Shown piece by piece: positions 21,617 through 32,717 of a DNA stretch of 64,000 bases. The stretch's first letter is position 1, and every line of letters begins with the position of its first letter. The stretch spans positions 867,650-931,649 of the forward strand of contig NW_022985455.1 in assembly GCF_010093595.1 (NCBI RefSeq). Reading direction: 5' to 3'. A model generated the notes under the pieces. The model saw only the letters and a program-made list of their open reading frames with translations. It searched no databases and was not told the origin of the DNA. The position numbers were made by a program, and so were the translations under genes. The stretch is from Mytilinidion resinicola. Lineage: Eukaryota; Ascomycota; Dothideomycetes; Mytilinidiales; Mytilinidiaceae.

Positions 21617-22764
21617 GTATCTTCACATTGGAAGAAATGTTTAGGGAGGCGTTTCAGGTATAGACCCGGTATTTGTTTATATTCCCTGTTCATAATTGCG
21701 TAAGTCCAGTAGAGTATCGACCCTTCCCATTTTCTTCAAAAGCCCTACCACTCTGCCAGTCATTCAAGCGACAATTATCGCTATCTTTCCCTTCCTCTTA
21801 TCTTGCTCAGTGTGTCACACGTCTAGATGTTGCGAATCCCTCCTCAGTATACGTCGTCTCCCCCCATTTTCATGGGCTCAGATCAATGGGAAACTCGTTT
21901 GTCAATGGAGGCATATGGATACCACATACCGCGAACATATGTATGACCAAATGCTGGGCGCTCTTTTAGTCTATGAGAGGGCGTTGGCGCTGGTGTGTGG
22001 GATATTTTCTTATGTTTTGTCAATATTGCTCTTCACAAATGGTCAGCAGCAACGCGGACTCCTCGGCCGACGAGCCCTGATGTTTCACTGGACACTGGTT
22101 TTCTTTGCATCAAGAATTGGACACTTTCCTTCTATGATCGATTTAACTGGTTATATGCATAGGGAGATTTTACGAATTAAAAGCTCGGTTCTGTTGACTG
22201 TTTACCGCCTCATCACCAAACCTAGTCAAATTCCTCATAGGTCATCTGCACTGACCGCCATTATGATCTATTTGTCAATGCCTCAATGTCAAACTATGGC
22301 AAGCGATGCTCTTGTCTCAGGCCTGAAACCCCGAAAGCCGAACTCTGGCACCGCACCATGTAAGCGGGCAGCCTCGCACTAATCAAATCCTTTGTCAAAT
22401 CCTTTGTCAAATCCTTTGTCAAATCCTTCGATGCTCATGTCGTGAATCTTTCGCCCTCTGATACTCCCATATAACATGTCAACATTCGACAGCAAGCCTG
22501 ATTCTAGATAAGGCGATGAGTACCCTGGACGGGGCGGGAGAGTCGTCAAGGGTAGCAGCGGAGTTTAATGTTCAGGCTGACAACAAGGACCGAGAGATAA
22601 GGACACTAACACTAACATCTATGTGTATATTCCAAATAGCATACTTTGCGACTAGTTCTTACCTGTATGCCCAAGTTTTCCGAGGTTTAAAATGTAGAAG
22701 AACCCTCAACCAAATCAACCATTCTATCCAAACCTGTCCTCCATCTCTCATTCCGAAACTCAAA
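21617..22764. other. Intergenic, no supported gene
   Basis: 3' region of the Myb gene and promoter of the ALDH pseudogene. A 228-codon frame at 21696-22382 lacks an ATG start, domain content and codon bias, so I do not call it. A 12-bp tandem repeat lies at 22383-22430. Confidence 0.55.
22383..22430 (+). repeat. 12-bp tandem repeat x4
   Basis: Four head-to-tail copies of TCAAATCCTTTG, the last ending in TTCG. Confidence 0.9.
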
Positions 22765-24416
22765 ATGGCTATCAGGCAGATTGACATCACGGTAAGCTCA
22801 ACCTCCCAATTTGCAGATCGCAGCATCCCCAATACTCTCACCATCTCGTACGCTACACCATACTCTATCTATCACTAACCCCCCTGAACAGACCTACCCA
22901 GGCAACATAATCAACAACACCTTCGTTCCGACGCCCACCACCCGCCACTCCCTCACCTCTGCGCCGTCCCCGTGGCCACCCCCGGCCGACGTCGCCCTCG
23001 CCGCCGCCGCCGCCCACACCACGTTCGCAACATGGTCCCTGACCTCCTTCGCTGAGCGCGCCGCCCTTCTCCGCGCTTACGCCCCCGCCATCGAGGCCCA
23101 ACTCCCGCAACTCACGAATCTGCTCACGTTGGAGCAGGGCAAGCCGCTCGCCTTGGTGCAGATGGAGTGCGCGAAGGCGCTCGCGTGGCTGCGGGCGTTT
23201 GTAGGCATAGAGGTGCGGGACGAGGTGGGTGAAGGAGAATAGCGCGAAGATCGTTTACAGGACGTGGACGCCGCTGGGGGGTGGTGGGGATTGTGGGGAT
23301 TATGCCGTGCAATTGGCCGGTGCTTTTGGGGGATTGGGAACGGTAATTGCATTACCTTGGAACCGAACGGAGCCCTATGGGATGTGATTTTGTGTGTAAC
23401 ATGGGGCACGCATAGATTGGCCCCGGCGTTTGATGACTGGCAATTTCAGTTGGTATGGAGCTGAGTTCGTTTACGCCCTGAAGCGAGGCGAGCGAGCGGT
23501 GGATGTCCTTCCCGCCGGGGGTCCTACAGGTGCTCGACGGCAGCGACGAGCGAGGGCCGCTGTTGACAGAGCACCCACCCGCACGTCGACAAGGTCGGCT
23601 TCACCGGGTCGATCGCCACGGCTGAACTCGTCGCCGCGGCGTGCGCGGAGACGCTGAAGCGCGTGACGCTTGAGCTCGGCGGCAACGATCCGGTCATTAT
23701 CTGCGAAGATGTGGATATCGAGGCGGTGGTGCCGCGGCTGGCAACGCTGGCGTTTTTGAACAGCGGGCAGATTTGTATGCTGGTCAAGCGGTTTTATGTG
23801 CATGAGAGCGTTTATGAGGCGTTTAGGGATGCGATGGTAGAGAGGACAAGGTAGAATGTGAGGACGGAGGATGGGCTTGAGCCGGTGCAAAATGGGGTGC
23901 AGTGAGTTCCATCCCTTCGCCTTTTCCCCTTCCCCATGTACGCAATGCGCAAGGGAGAGATGTATGGGGTTTATCTGACTATTGTGGCGTTCTAGATTCG
24001 AGAAAGTCGAAGCCCTCTACGCAGATTGTGAGAATGAGTCCCAAACCTTTGCCCTCGCCGGCGGCGTCGTTGAAGACGAGAAAGATTATTTCATCACGCT
24101 CGCCATTATCGACAACTCCCCCGACGATTCGTGGATTGTGATTGAGGAGCCCTTCGGCCCTATCGTGCCACTCCTAAAATGGTCGGATGAGGCGGATGTG
24201 CTGGTGCGCGCAAATAGCGGGAAGGCGGGGTTGGGCGCGAGTGTGTGGAGTAGAGATGTGAAGAGAGCGGAGAGGATGGCGCGGAGGCTGAGAGCGGGGA
24301 GTGTGTGGGTTAATTCGCACTTTGAGGTTGCGCCGGATGTCGAGTATGGCGGGCATAAGTGGAGTGGGATGGGGGTTGAAGGGGTATATGGAGCGGGCGA
24401 GTTTGTGGGTATTTAA
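22765..24416 (+). pseudogene. Aldehyde dehydrogenase (ALDH superfamily), frameshifted
   Basis: NAD(P)-dependent aldehyde oxidation family. Recognisable parts in order: M-A-I-R-Q-I-D-I-T (22765-22791), intron 22792-22891, N-terminal domain to about 23220 (LTLEQGKPLA), the segment NSAKIVYRTWTPLG after a 1-base insertion near 23226, W-P-V-L-L-G in another frame, then VGFTGSIAT, the catalytic Glu region VTLELGGNDP (about 23670) and the catalytic Cys region FLNSGQIC (about 23755). A TAG at about 23852 interrupts the frame before N-V-R-T-E-D-G. An intron at 23902-23995 leads to the C-terminal part ending at 24416 (EEPFGPIVPLL). At least three frame breaks plus a stop and a lost Rossmann-fold middle segment make it a pseudogene, although both active-site residues survive. 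Confidence 0.88.
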
Positions 24417-25191
24417 GGGGTGAGGAGGGTTTGAAAGTAGGGGGGCAGGTTTAATGTTAGCGCGCGAATGAAGGAGTGCCTGTGGAGCTGTAGTCAGAAA
24501 GGGGTCTGGTTGTAACATGTTTTTCTATTAGAACCCGGTATAGGAACGGAAGAAACGGCCATGAGATCATGTCTCCGCAGCCTACCCCTATCCCCTCAAC
24601 CTCCCTAACTTCTCCTTCCTCGCTCAAATCCCAAATTTGAGTGTCATTGTGGTAGCACTTCCTGGGACTGTGCTTCCGTGACTCACGATCGGACATTTAA
24701 GACGATCTTTATGATAAGATCCTCTGAACCCATCAAACAGTTTCTTGAAATAACTCGATCTAGAGAAGATGTTCGAAATTGCGGCATCGGAGTTATTAGC
24801 TTGGGACTTTCCAAGTCCGAAAACATACAAAGGGTAACTATCGGGAGCGGACCATGGTACTGGATAATCTTGCTAAGTTGCTACACCCTCTCCCGAGAGA
24901 CGGTGCACAACAAGAAGGCTGAATCACCAGCATAGGGAGCTCAAACGTCAATTGCAAATGTTTCCAGACGTTACCTATCCATCGATAAGCCGGTTTTGGT
25001 TCCGGATGCGATTGGACCTTTGGGACTATGGAGCCTCTCAGTCTGAAGGGGGAGCCAGATAACCTTGGTGTAGGCAGCAAATATTGCGGAGAAGAGGTGC
25101 TCCAATTTATTGCCTCCATCTAGGAGAACTCAGGTACCGCGTTCTTTGCGGTGTGTGGTTCTGTGCGAAAGTTTCTTTAGTTGAGGATCTC
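24417..25191. other. Intergenic, no gene
   Basis: Short frames only, none with recognisable content. Probably the shared 3' side of the ALDH pseudogene and the following minus-strand gene. Confidence 0.5.
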
Positions 25192-26055
25192 TTACTGGCC
25201 GCTCCAATCCGCATGGTACGATCCACCAAAGCCCTTTGACCTCATGATCTGCTCTTCAATGGCAACACAGGTAAGAATCATATGTTCCAGTGCATCTCCG
25301 CTGACCCCATCAATCATGATCCCGAGACTCCCCACGCCATCGCTGTTCTCGAGCTCCTCGAGCTTCTCCGCACTGTAGTTTTGCCAAGATGACGATCTGG
25401 GCTTGTAGATGGCTAGAATATCTTGACCACTTTTAAGCATTAAGCTTCCTCCAACACACCTGCCTCGAGACTCCCACGCTAACTTGACAAATCGACTGGT
25501 GTAGCTTTTGTCGAACCCATCCCACTGGTCTGAACTAGCGCACCATTCCAAGGGTTTAGACATGTCGCGTCCGAGCAGTTGAGCCAAGATTGAGTCTCGC
25601 CATTGTCCATGACCTAGCCCGTTGGTGAGCTGCAGCTCTTGCTCGTCCGAGGTGGACTTCGGTTTGACGAAGCTGCCCGAAGGCTCTGGAGAGGGAGTGT
25701 ATCGGACGCTACCTATGACGCACATGAAACGTTCAAGAAGCTACTGTTCAATCATCAAGCGCCGCCTTTTCGTAGGGGTTTTATCGGAGTGGCCTGAAGG
25801 CGCCGGAGTATTTTCTGAGATGCTGATGGGTGTCCACTGAGATCGAAATAGCCAAGGTGGAATGTCATTTTCGATGAAATACGTCGGAGGTCTGATGCTA
25901 TTGTTCTCTTCTCTGCAGCCCCGATTACGGTATACAGCAAAAATTGGCGCTTTCCTGCTATAGAAAGCACCACTGAGCGAGAATCCGGCTGGCTTGCCCT
26001 GTGGGCAGATGTCGAACGAATAAAGGGGTGTTATGGTCTTAGTTTCATAAGACAT
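25192..26055 (-). pseudogene. Unrecognised protein gene with an in-frame stop
   Basis: One frame of 288 codons starting at ATG 26055 (MSYETKTITPLYSF) and ending at 25192, broken only by TAG at 25741-25743 after 104 codons. Both halves look coding (KTPTKRRRL before the stop; LAWESRGRCVGGSLML after) and I find no plausible intron removing the TAG. The C-terminal 60 residues contain Gly- and acid-rich helices (LMIDG-like, LTCVAIEEQ). I do not recognise a family. A TATATAAAT box lies about 55 bp upstream on the minus strand. It could be a recent pseudogene, a readthrough gene, or two proteins, the second starting at Met 25725. Confidence 0.5.
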
Positions 26056-26107
26056 GTTGAAAAGTGTGGGGTTGTCGTATCCGGAACTCGAGATGGAGGG
26101 CAAAACT

Positions 26108-26117
26108 AGATTTATAT
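26108..26117 (-). promoter_or_regulatory. TATA-like box
   Basis: TATATAAAT on the minus strand, about 50-60 bp before the ATG at 26055, a usual fungal spacing. Motif only; not proof of transcription. Confidence 0.45.
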
Positions 26118-26315
26118 ACAGTTGGGAGCCTGGGGATTGTTGATGGCTGAGCCTTTGGCTGATGTGGCTGAGTGCTTATAACCCAAGGCCAGGGCGCCAC
26201 ATTGCCTTTAGCGTCATTTAGTACTTATGTGATCGTAAGCTTTTATATTAGCAGCTAATATAGGCAACGCATGACTGCATGAACTTTCACCCGAAAGGTG
26301 AAGGACGGCAGTTTA

Positions 26316-28487
26316 GAAGTGGCGACCGGCTCGTGCACGCTACCACCTCGTGCACGGTTTCCCCGTGCATGCATCACGAACTTCAAAAACATATACATTC
26401 ACTCATATTACTCAGAACCTCATAGAAATCAATGGGGAGACTAAACCGAAGACGCTCTTTCATTCTATCATAATCACAGAGTCATCGTACCTCTTAGGCG
26501 TATTCCGGATACGCTGAGGCCGGCCAGAGGCTGATTTCGCTACCCACTCCTCTACCTCATGATTCTGCTGGCCTGTAGGCTCCTTAGGAATAGTAAATAC
26601 AACCTGGCGAGCCTTCTGCCTCTGGTGTATTACCTTCCTCTTATCTTTAAGCTGCTTCTCTGCATCACGTGCCTCACGTGCTTCCTGTGCCTTGCGCTTC
26701 TTGAGATCCTCAGCATCCTTCTGTTCTCTCTGCTTAGCAGCTTTAGCAGAGCGATTGAACTCAGCTATTCTTTCCTTCTCTTCCTTAGCAAGTTGCTTCT
26801 GTACCTTCTCCTCAGCCTTTAAAGCTGTATCACGAGCCTTAGCATCCTCTTTTTCTTAGTGTAGCTCTCGAGCCTGCCGCACCTTATTAGGTGAATAGAC
26901 TGCCGCTTTTCCATTATTATCTTCAGCCAGAATCTGAAAGAGGTTCTTCTGCCGCTTCCTCTTCTTCTGCTCTATCTTAAATGCTTTTTAGTAGCCTCAA
27001 ATTTGACTTTAAAGAAGTGTATTAGTTGCTATTAGTTAGTGAACATCTTTAGTTAAAGCTTATACTTCTTTTTGGAGGCTGGACTGTATAGTAACTTCTA
27101 CCACCTGTTTTAGGCGTGTTTCTATTCGCTTCCAGTCACCAGCTGTAAGAGCCGACCCAGTAGAGTTGCTTGATAATGGCCTTTCTTTATCTTTATCCTC
27201 TTCCTTCTCTTTCTTGGTATTAAATTAATCTAATACAACCTCCGGGTTCCATAGGTGAATACCCGTCTTTCTCCATCCACTAGCTATATTAGAAGGAGTC
27301 ATAGCCTTCTTCTATGCCACCCAAAAGGTCCTGAAGAAGTCTCTCTTTATAAAGCGGGAGAATCCTTCACAATTTATTATAAACCGGTTCAATTTATTAG
27401 AATAGTAAATGGCCAAGGGGACGAAGAGAGAGACGTCTAATAGCTGCAGGCGGTGTGTTAAATAAGGCGGATATACAGCCAGGAGAATCCTGTTGCTAAT
27501 GCAGTAGTTAATGAACTTCATATTTATATAAGAGCTGTGGCCATTAATAAGTAACATCCTCTACTCCTTGTTGGCTTTGGCCTTTATCTCTCGATTAAAG
27601 ATCTTCAACCAAGCAAGGCCTAGGTCGTTGTTAGTCCATCCGGTTGGTGTTGATGTGAAGAAGCAGGCATATTTGTCCGGATTAAAATCCTTAAGCTATT
27701 TATCCTGTACATTGTTTGTTCCAGCTTAATAGATAAGTATCGGAGGAAGTGCCGTATTATCTGCACAGATAGCTGCCACCACAGTAATCCACTCTCTATT
27801 GCCATCTTGCATAACATGGCGCATCCTTCCTAACTCGTAGGCAAGCTTGCTGAAGATTCTCTTCTTCTTAACCAATTTTCCAATAAGAAATCCTTTCTCA
27901 TCCATGTTATATGTATTTCCTAGCTGGATGTTATATTAATCTCTTTTGCGACCAAGAAGCTTAAAGTAGAGGCTGTAGTAGAGGGCAGAATCAGCCCTTT
28001 TCCGTTCCTTATCAATAGGAAGAAGGTAGGCTGATTTGAGGCGTTTGGAATTCGAATGGACCCAGCGTGAAACCCAGTGGATTCCTGGCATTCTCCCAGC
28101 TAAATCCTAGGCGAGATTTCGTATCATTTGATGCGTAGGAGGCAAGCCTCTTTCGGAGAGGTTGTTGATGTATTTGATGAGAGCCTTAGTCTTGCCAGGA
28201 GAGAGGAGCTTTTGAGAATTGTAGGCCTCAGCCTTTGACTTCGTGATTCCTCGGTACCTCCGTGAGAGCGTGGTTCTGTCAATCCCATGCTTCTTTGCGA
28301 CCTCAGTATACATCTTTTTCTCCATCAAATCAAGCTCCGCGAACGCAGCTTCCATTGCATCCATTTTCGAAGGAAATCTGTGTATTTTTGGTGGAGTTGT
28401 GCGGTGTTGAAGCTTGAGAGAAAAAGCGGTGAGGGGCCTCCGAGACCGTGCATGAGGTGGTAGCGTGCACGAGCCGGTCGCCACTTC
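26316..28487 (-). mobile_element. Fot1/pogo-type Tc1-mariner transposon, 2172 bp
   Basis: Ends form an inverted repeat beginning GAAGTGGCGACCGGCTCG and continuing about 45 bp (through GTGCACGCTACCACCTC) with one or two mismatches. TA dinucleotides flank both ends (26314-26315 and 28488-28489), as expected for Tc1/mariner insertion. The single transposase frame fills the interior on the minus strand. The inverted repeats are well preserved, but the transposase is nonsense-mutated, so the copy is dead yet might be mobilised in trans. Confidence 0.92.
26460..28364 (-). pseudogene. Pogo/Fot1 DDE transposase with nonsense mutations
   Basis: Cut-and-paste transposase, 635 codons in one frame from ATG 28364 to TGA 26460. 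Order: psq/CENP-B-type helix-turn-helix (KKHGIDRTTLSRRYRG), second DNA-binding helix block (SPGKTKALIKYINNL), DDE_1 catalytic domain with first Asp in NMDEKGF and third Asp in the LLDV segment, then a Lys/Glu/Arg-rich coiled tail ending near PKRYDDS. The second catalytic Asp reads Asn (LINGHSS, codon 27543-27545), a G-to-A change. About six in-frame stops remain, for example at 28104-28106, each explained by a single C-to-T or G-to-A change from CAG, CAA or TGG. This is the RIP pattern. Confidence 0.9.
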
Positions 28488-29027
28488 TAGTCTTTGTATG
28501 AGTGGACGCAATTTTAAAAGCACGTGACCAAGAGAGGTAAGCGAGCTCGAGCGTCCTAATATATTTATGAGCGAACTAGCAACATAAGATCTCAAGAGGC
28601 CAACTTGGAGGTATAAATAGGTTTTTGCATACTCTTCCTTTGGGCCTCTACGGGCGCTTGTGCAATGCCAAGACCTACTGATCTGGAGAAAGAGACCAGT
28701 CACGTGACCAATTTAAAGTATTGCTTTTCCACTCCGTCATCGCAGTTTCGTGAAGAGGTAAGGTTTTTTATGAATTTCAGCAAACACTCGGTGAGGCAGG
28801 ATCTTTCTCCACGTGTCCGTGTATTCATAGTCCTTCGGTCACGAGTTTCGGTCAATCTGCCTATCGCAGCCCTTGTCCACGACGCGTCACCTCACGATAA
28901 GTATCTCGAACAAAACCCAGGAGCAACTCCGATCCAAACGAGATGAGCTCGCAACCTTCTCAATTATTTAGTTTCTACATGTCTCAACTCCAAATTTCAA
29001 GACTCCAGCAGTAGACCTACCTACGAT
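28488..29027. other. Upstream region of the secreted protein gene, no gene
   Basis: Contains CACGTG hexamers (near 28520 and 28701) but no supportable coding sequence. Probably the promoter and 5' leader of the next gene. Confidence 0.5.
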
Positions 29028-31095
29028 ATGGACCAAGATCACGTTCCTCTCGGCATCCGGCTCCCCACTCTCACAAGTCTCACAAGCCTCTTCCTTCTGA
29101 TAATATGTCCAACCATAGCTATAAACCAAGTACCCCTCTCACCTCCTTCAAATCCTCCGCATATTCCCACTTCCCTCAATTTCTCTTCGCCCGGTCCCTA
29201 TTTGTTCCATTCTCTAGCAACCCTACTCCAACAATGGCCCCAAACTTTCTTCCCCAACGGTCACACAATTGCTAGCGTTACCATACCGCCCCATACGCTG
29301 CTCTACCACGGCCGCCATGATGCGTCGCCGCCGCCGAGTCCGGAGTGGCTCGCCTTTGATGTGGAAATGGCGTATGGGATCATGGGCAACCTGCCAGATT
29401 CGCGACTGCTGACCTATCGTACGACTCGGCCAGTACGCGCCGTGTACTTTGATGGCATGAGCGCGAGTCTGATGGGCGATGGTACAAAAAGCCAGATGGT
29501 GTTCCTGTACAACGGCACCGATGGTATTCCCAAACGAGAGTGGCCGAGACCGGGGCGGCCTCCTGGAAGGGGAGGAAAAAATGATGGGGATAGGCATTGG
29601 AACCCGCTTGAAGACGAGTATTTCCGGGCCAGAGGGCTTTGTGCGTGGCTAAAAGAGGAGGGGCTTGGGGGGAGAGGATGGGGGTATGAGGGCGTGGTCA
29701 GGATGAATGCGGGGTTTGAGGCTATTTGGTGTGATTTTGAGTCGCCGTCGTTAAGGTTGGTGTCGAATCTGAATGTGTCAGTACCACGGCTTGAGTTGGA
29801 GGAGTCAGAGAGCGGTCGTTTGAGTGATCAAGAGGAGGCTGTGGAGCTTGGAGAGTTGAGAAGGCGGTCTCGGGTAAAGAAGTTGGAAGATGGTGATGAG
29901 GGACCGCATGGGCCTGGGATGGCGGATCCGATCGAACCTTTCAAGGAATTCTCCAGCTGGATGTGGTTCTCTGCCGCCACACGACGGTACTTTGGCGAAC
30001 CCCGAGTGAAGGTTGATGTCTGCGGACTTTTCTCATTCTACGATCCGGGAATGCAGGGCCAAACCACTTCGAGGATCATCCAAGAAGCTGAAGAGTTGAA
30101 TATCACTACTGGTGGACTCTGGATCCAACCTGAGGAGGAAAGCGATAGACTCATGGGTCTGCAAAAGCTTACCCGGCGAAGACGAGCGCACGAGCTCGAC
30201 AACGTCAGTAATGATGACGGTTTGATCATGCGAAATAGTGTTAACGCCATCCTGAAGAAAGTACTAGGCAATGGAAAGAGCTGTAGTGGGATTGAATGGC
30301 ATTCTATCGCCCAGGAGATTGTAAAAACTTATCACGTAGTACTTCAAGACCTCCAGCTGGCACTGCAAAAAGCTGGAAACAGAGATGCAGATTTGAACAC
30401 GCGAGCTAGGCTGGAGTCCGTTCGATTCTTGACGCACTGGTTGCTTCTCCAATTCTTGGAGTACCCGCCAAATCGGCCGTATTCGAAACATGCCCTAGCA
30501 AATATGTTCTCGTTGGATTCTCAAGTAGCACGACACGCTTTTGAAAGGTGTCGCAGTCAGTACGCAGTGGACGGCTTTGAGCTGAACGATCGCGAAGATG
30601 TGCTTTCTTCCGGTATAAACGACACGCTTTCAGGAATCTGCAGCACTTTCATTCGAATCGGCATGGAAGTAGAGTACGTTTGGCTTGCGCACTACAACAA
30701 CGGCCCTCGTGGAGATGACCCAAGGGGGTCCCGGGTCATAGGATTCGCCGACAGAATTACTCAATGGAAACATCAGCTGGAGGAGCTCATAGCCTGGCTC
30801 GGATGGGCGGAGCAGGACTCCACCTGCCGAGATGTTTGTGCACCCGGTGTAAGTGACAATCATCATCCGTTTGCTATGGGACTTGTATTAATGATGGTCG
30901 TAGGAAATGTGCTATATTCCCATGTGGCCAGTGGCCGGCTTTCCTAGAAGAGATCGACCTCCGCCCGAGAGACCCGACTTCAACGCAGACTTGAACGAAG
31001 CAAATGCTCGTCCGAGGCCGCCTCCCGGTTGGGGTAACATGGATGAATATCTGTGGCATCCAACATGTGTAAACGCATCTTCATTTCCCCCGTGA
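29028..31095 (+). CDS. Conserved fungal secreted or membrane-anchored protein of unknown function
   Basis: Exons 29028-30848 and 30904-31095 (55-nt intron) give about 670 residues. The N-terminus has a hydrophobic stretch (residues about 15-32, SLTSLFLLIICPTIA) that fits a signal peptide or anchor. The N-terminal 200 residues carry the pattern LAFDVEMAYGIMGNLPDSR and several N-glycosylation sequons. The middle is charged and Arg-rich (RRRRAHELDN). The C-terminal exon ends with a Pro/Arg-rich segment (PVAGFPRRDRPPPERP) and WHPTC. I recall similar uncharacterised proteins across Pezizomycotina but know no assigned activity. Cysteines cluster toward the C-terminus (STCRDVCAPG-EMC), suggesting disulfides and lumenal or extracellular exposure. 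Confidence 0.8.
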
Positions 31096-32149
31096 AGGGC
31101 AGGTCGCGTTCACTGAATTTGGACCCGGCATAATGCACATGTGCTGATGCCCGATTCCGCAGCTCGCATAAGCCGAAGCAACGAATGAATTGCGCCAATT
31201 TTCAATAGATCAGATCCGTTGAGTGTCAGCACGTTCAGATTAGCAAGCAACAGAACAGAGTTTCCCCACGACTAGAACCTTCAACCGGAGCTCACTCATA
31301 TTCCATCAACGCCAGGGTGAATGGTGTCAAGGATACCCATCAACAAATTTATATCGTCAAGCATTCTCTCTTCACAGCTGGGTCACGAGGCAAAGATGGA
31401 TATGCGGTAGGAGTAATGTGATTAAATCAGCCCTATATGCCATCGGTCTTCATTTGGGTCTCACTGCTCTACAAGCACACTCCTTGAGAAATTGCTCCAT
31501 TTTCGAAGCATACATTCATTCGAATTCGGCTCTGAGATGTGCAAGGAAAGCAAGTCATGAGAACTGCAGTGTTGCAATGACTTGCACCTCACAGGAGGCG
31601 ACGAGGATTGTTTGCCTGTTCCTTGGGTCGCGCGGTATTGCTCCCCACAGAAACCCCTGCTTCGTCGGCAATTGTTGTTGGTGTTGCAAGGGTAGCCATC
31701 GAGAAAGCGTTACGGCGGAGACGATCAGCAACAAAGCTTTTCGGTAAGAACCATATGACGTCTGACCTAGGTTCCCAGAGACCACGGCTCTAGTAATCTA
31801 GCTAGGTCGGCTGTTCCGGGGAAGGATCCCAAAGCTTGTGGGGATTGGATCACGAATTCCACGGCTCAATTATTCACGCGGGTAGAATAGCGACTGTTGC
31901 CTCCGGCCGCCGGACGCTACAAGGGGGGGTAATGGAAAGCGCAGTAACAGCACCTCGCATGGTCGATTATGACCTTCTCTAGAATAGACATCTCCGGGGT
32001 AACTTGGTTCTCCGCATTCGCAAAGATGGAGGTAATGCAGATATAAAATATCAGAATGTTCCCAGCCTGACCACCATCGCACGCCTCTGAATACTCTATC
32101 TGTCGTCTAACTTGCAGCTCTAAGAGTTCTATACCGCAAAGCTTTCATC
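31096..32149. other. Intergenic, no supported gene
   Basis: About 1 kb of ordinary composition. Frames up to about 110 codons show no recognisable features. Confidence 0.5.
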
Positions 32150-32717
32150 ATGAAGTTCCTTCAAAGCATCTCCCTCTTCTTCGCGGCCATGACCATGGCA
32201 GTCATGTCATCGCCCGGACCAGGACCCAATCCGATAGCAGCGCCTGAAATCGCCGATGCCGCCATCATGGAAGCCCTCCACACTCGCCAAATCGACACGA
32301 GCGAGATCACTGGCCTGGTCAAGAACCTCACATCTATCGTCTCGACCGTCGGCTCAATCCTCACCCCAGACACCCTCACGGAAGTCAAGTCGATCTTGGA
32401 CCACGCCAACGAGCTGCTCGACGACACCACCACCACGGACCTGAAGTCCCTCGTCCAGAAGGCTACGGGCCTGCTGAACTCGGACCTGCTGTCCAAGGTC
32501 GGCGGTCTACTCACCCCGGCCTTGCTAACGAACGTGACCGACATCCTCGGTGGTGCGCACGATTTACTCACACCGGATTTCGTGTCCAACACCAAGACGC
32601 TTATTAATGATGCGACGCCGGTATGTCTTAATTCCCCCGTCTTTGCTATGCCGGTTTACTCACAGCGAGTAGTTGATCGTGGAAGTATCAGAGCTCTTCA
32701 AAGCCCTTCTGGGATAG
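32150..32717 (+). CDS. Small secreted protein with repeated amphipathic helices
   Basis: Exons 32150-32620 and 32673-32717 (52-nt intron) encode 171 residues. I chose the acceptor at 32672 because it continues the repeat and ends in LFKALLG; read without splicing, the frame runs on into unlikely sequence. Residues 1-20 form a signal peptide (MKFLQSISLFFAAMTMAVMS), followed by a Pro-rich spacer. From about residue 50 there are four degenerate units of about 28-30 residues of the type (LLT/ILT)-P-(D/A)-x-L-T-x-V-x-x-I-L-x-x-A-x-(E/D)-L-L, each an amphipathic helix. Mature protein without cysteines after the signal. Function unknown; candidates are a cell-wall-associated or surface-active secreted protein. 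Weak resemblance to other Pezizomycotina small secreted proteins is from memory only. Confidence 0.75.

Noticed and set aside
21696..22382. 228-codon open frame downstream of the Myb gene
   Set aside because: It starts with TTG, has random composition and no domain; probably a chance frame.
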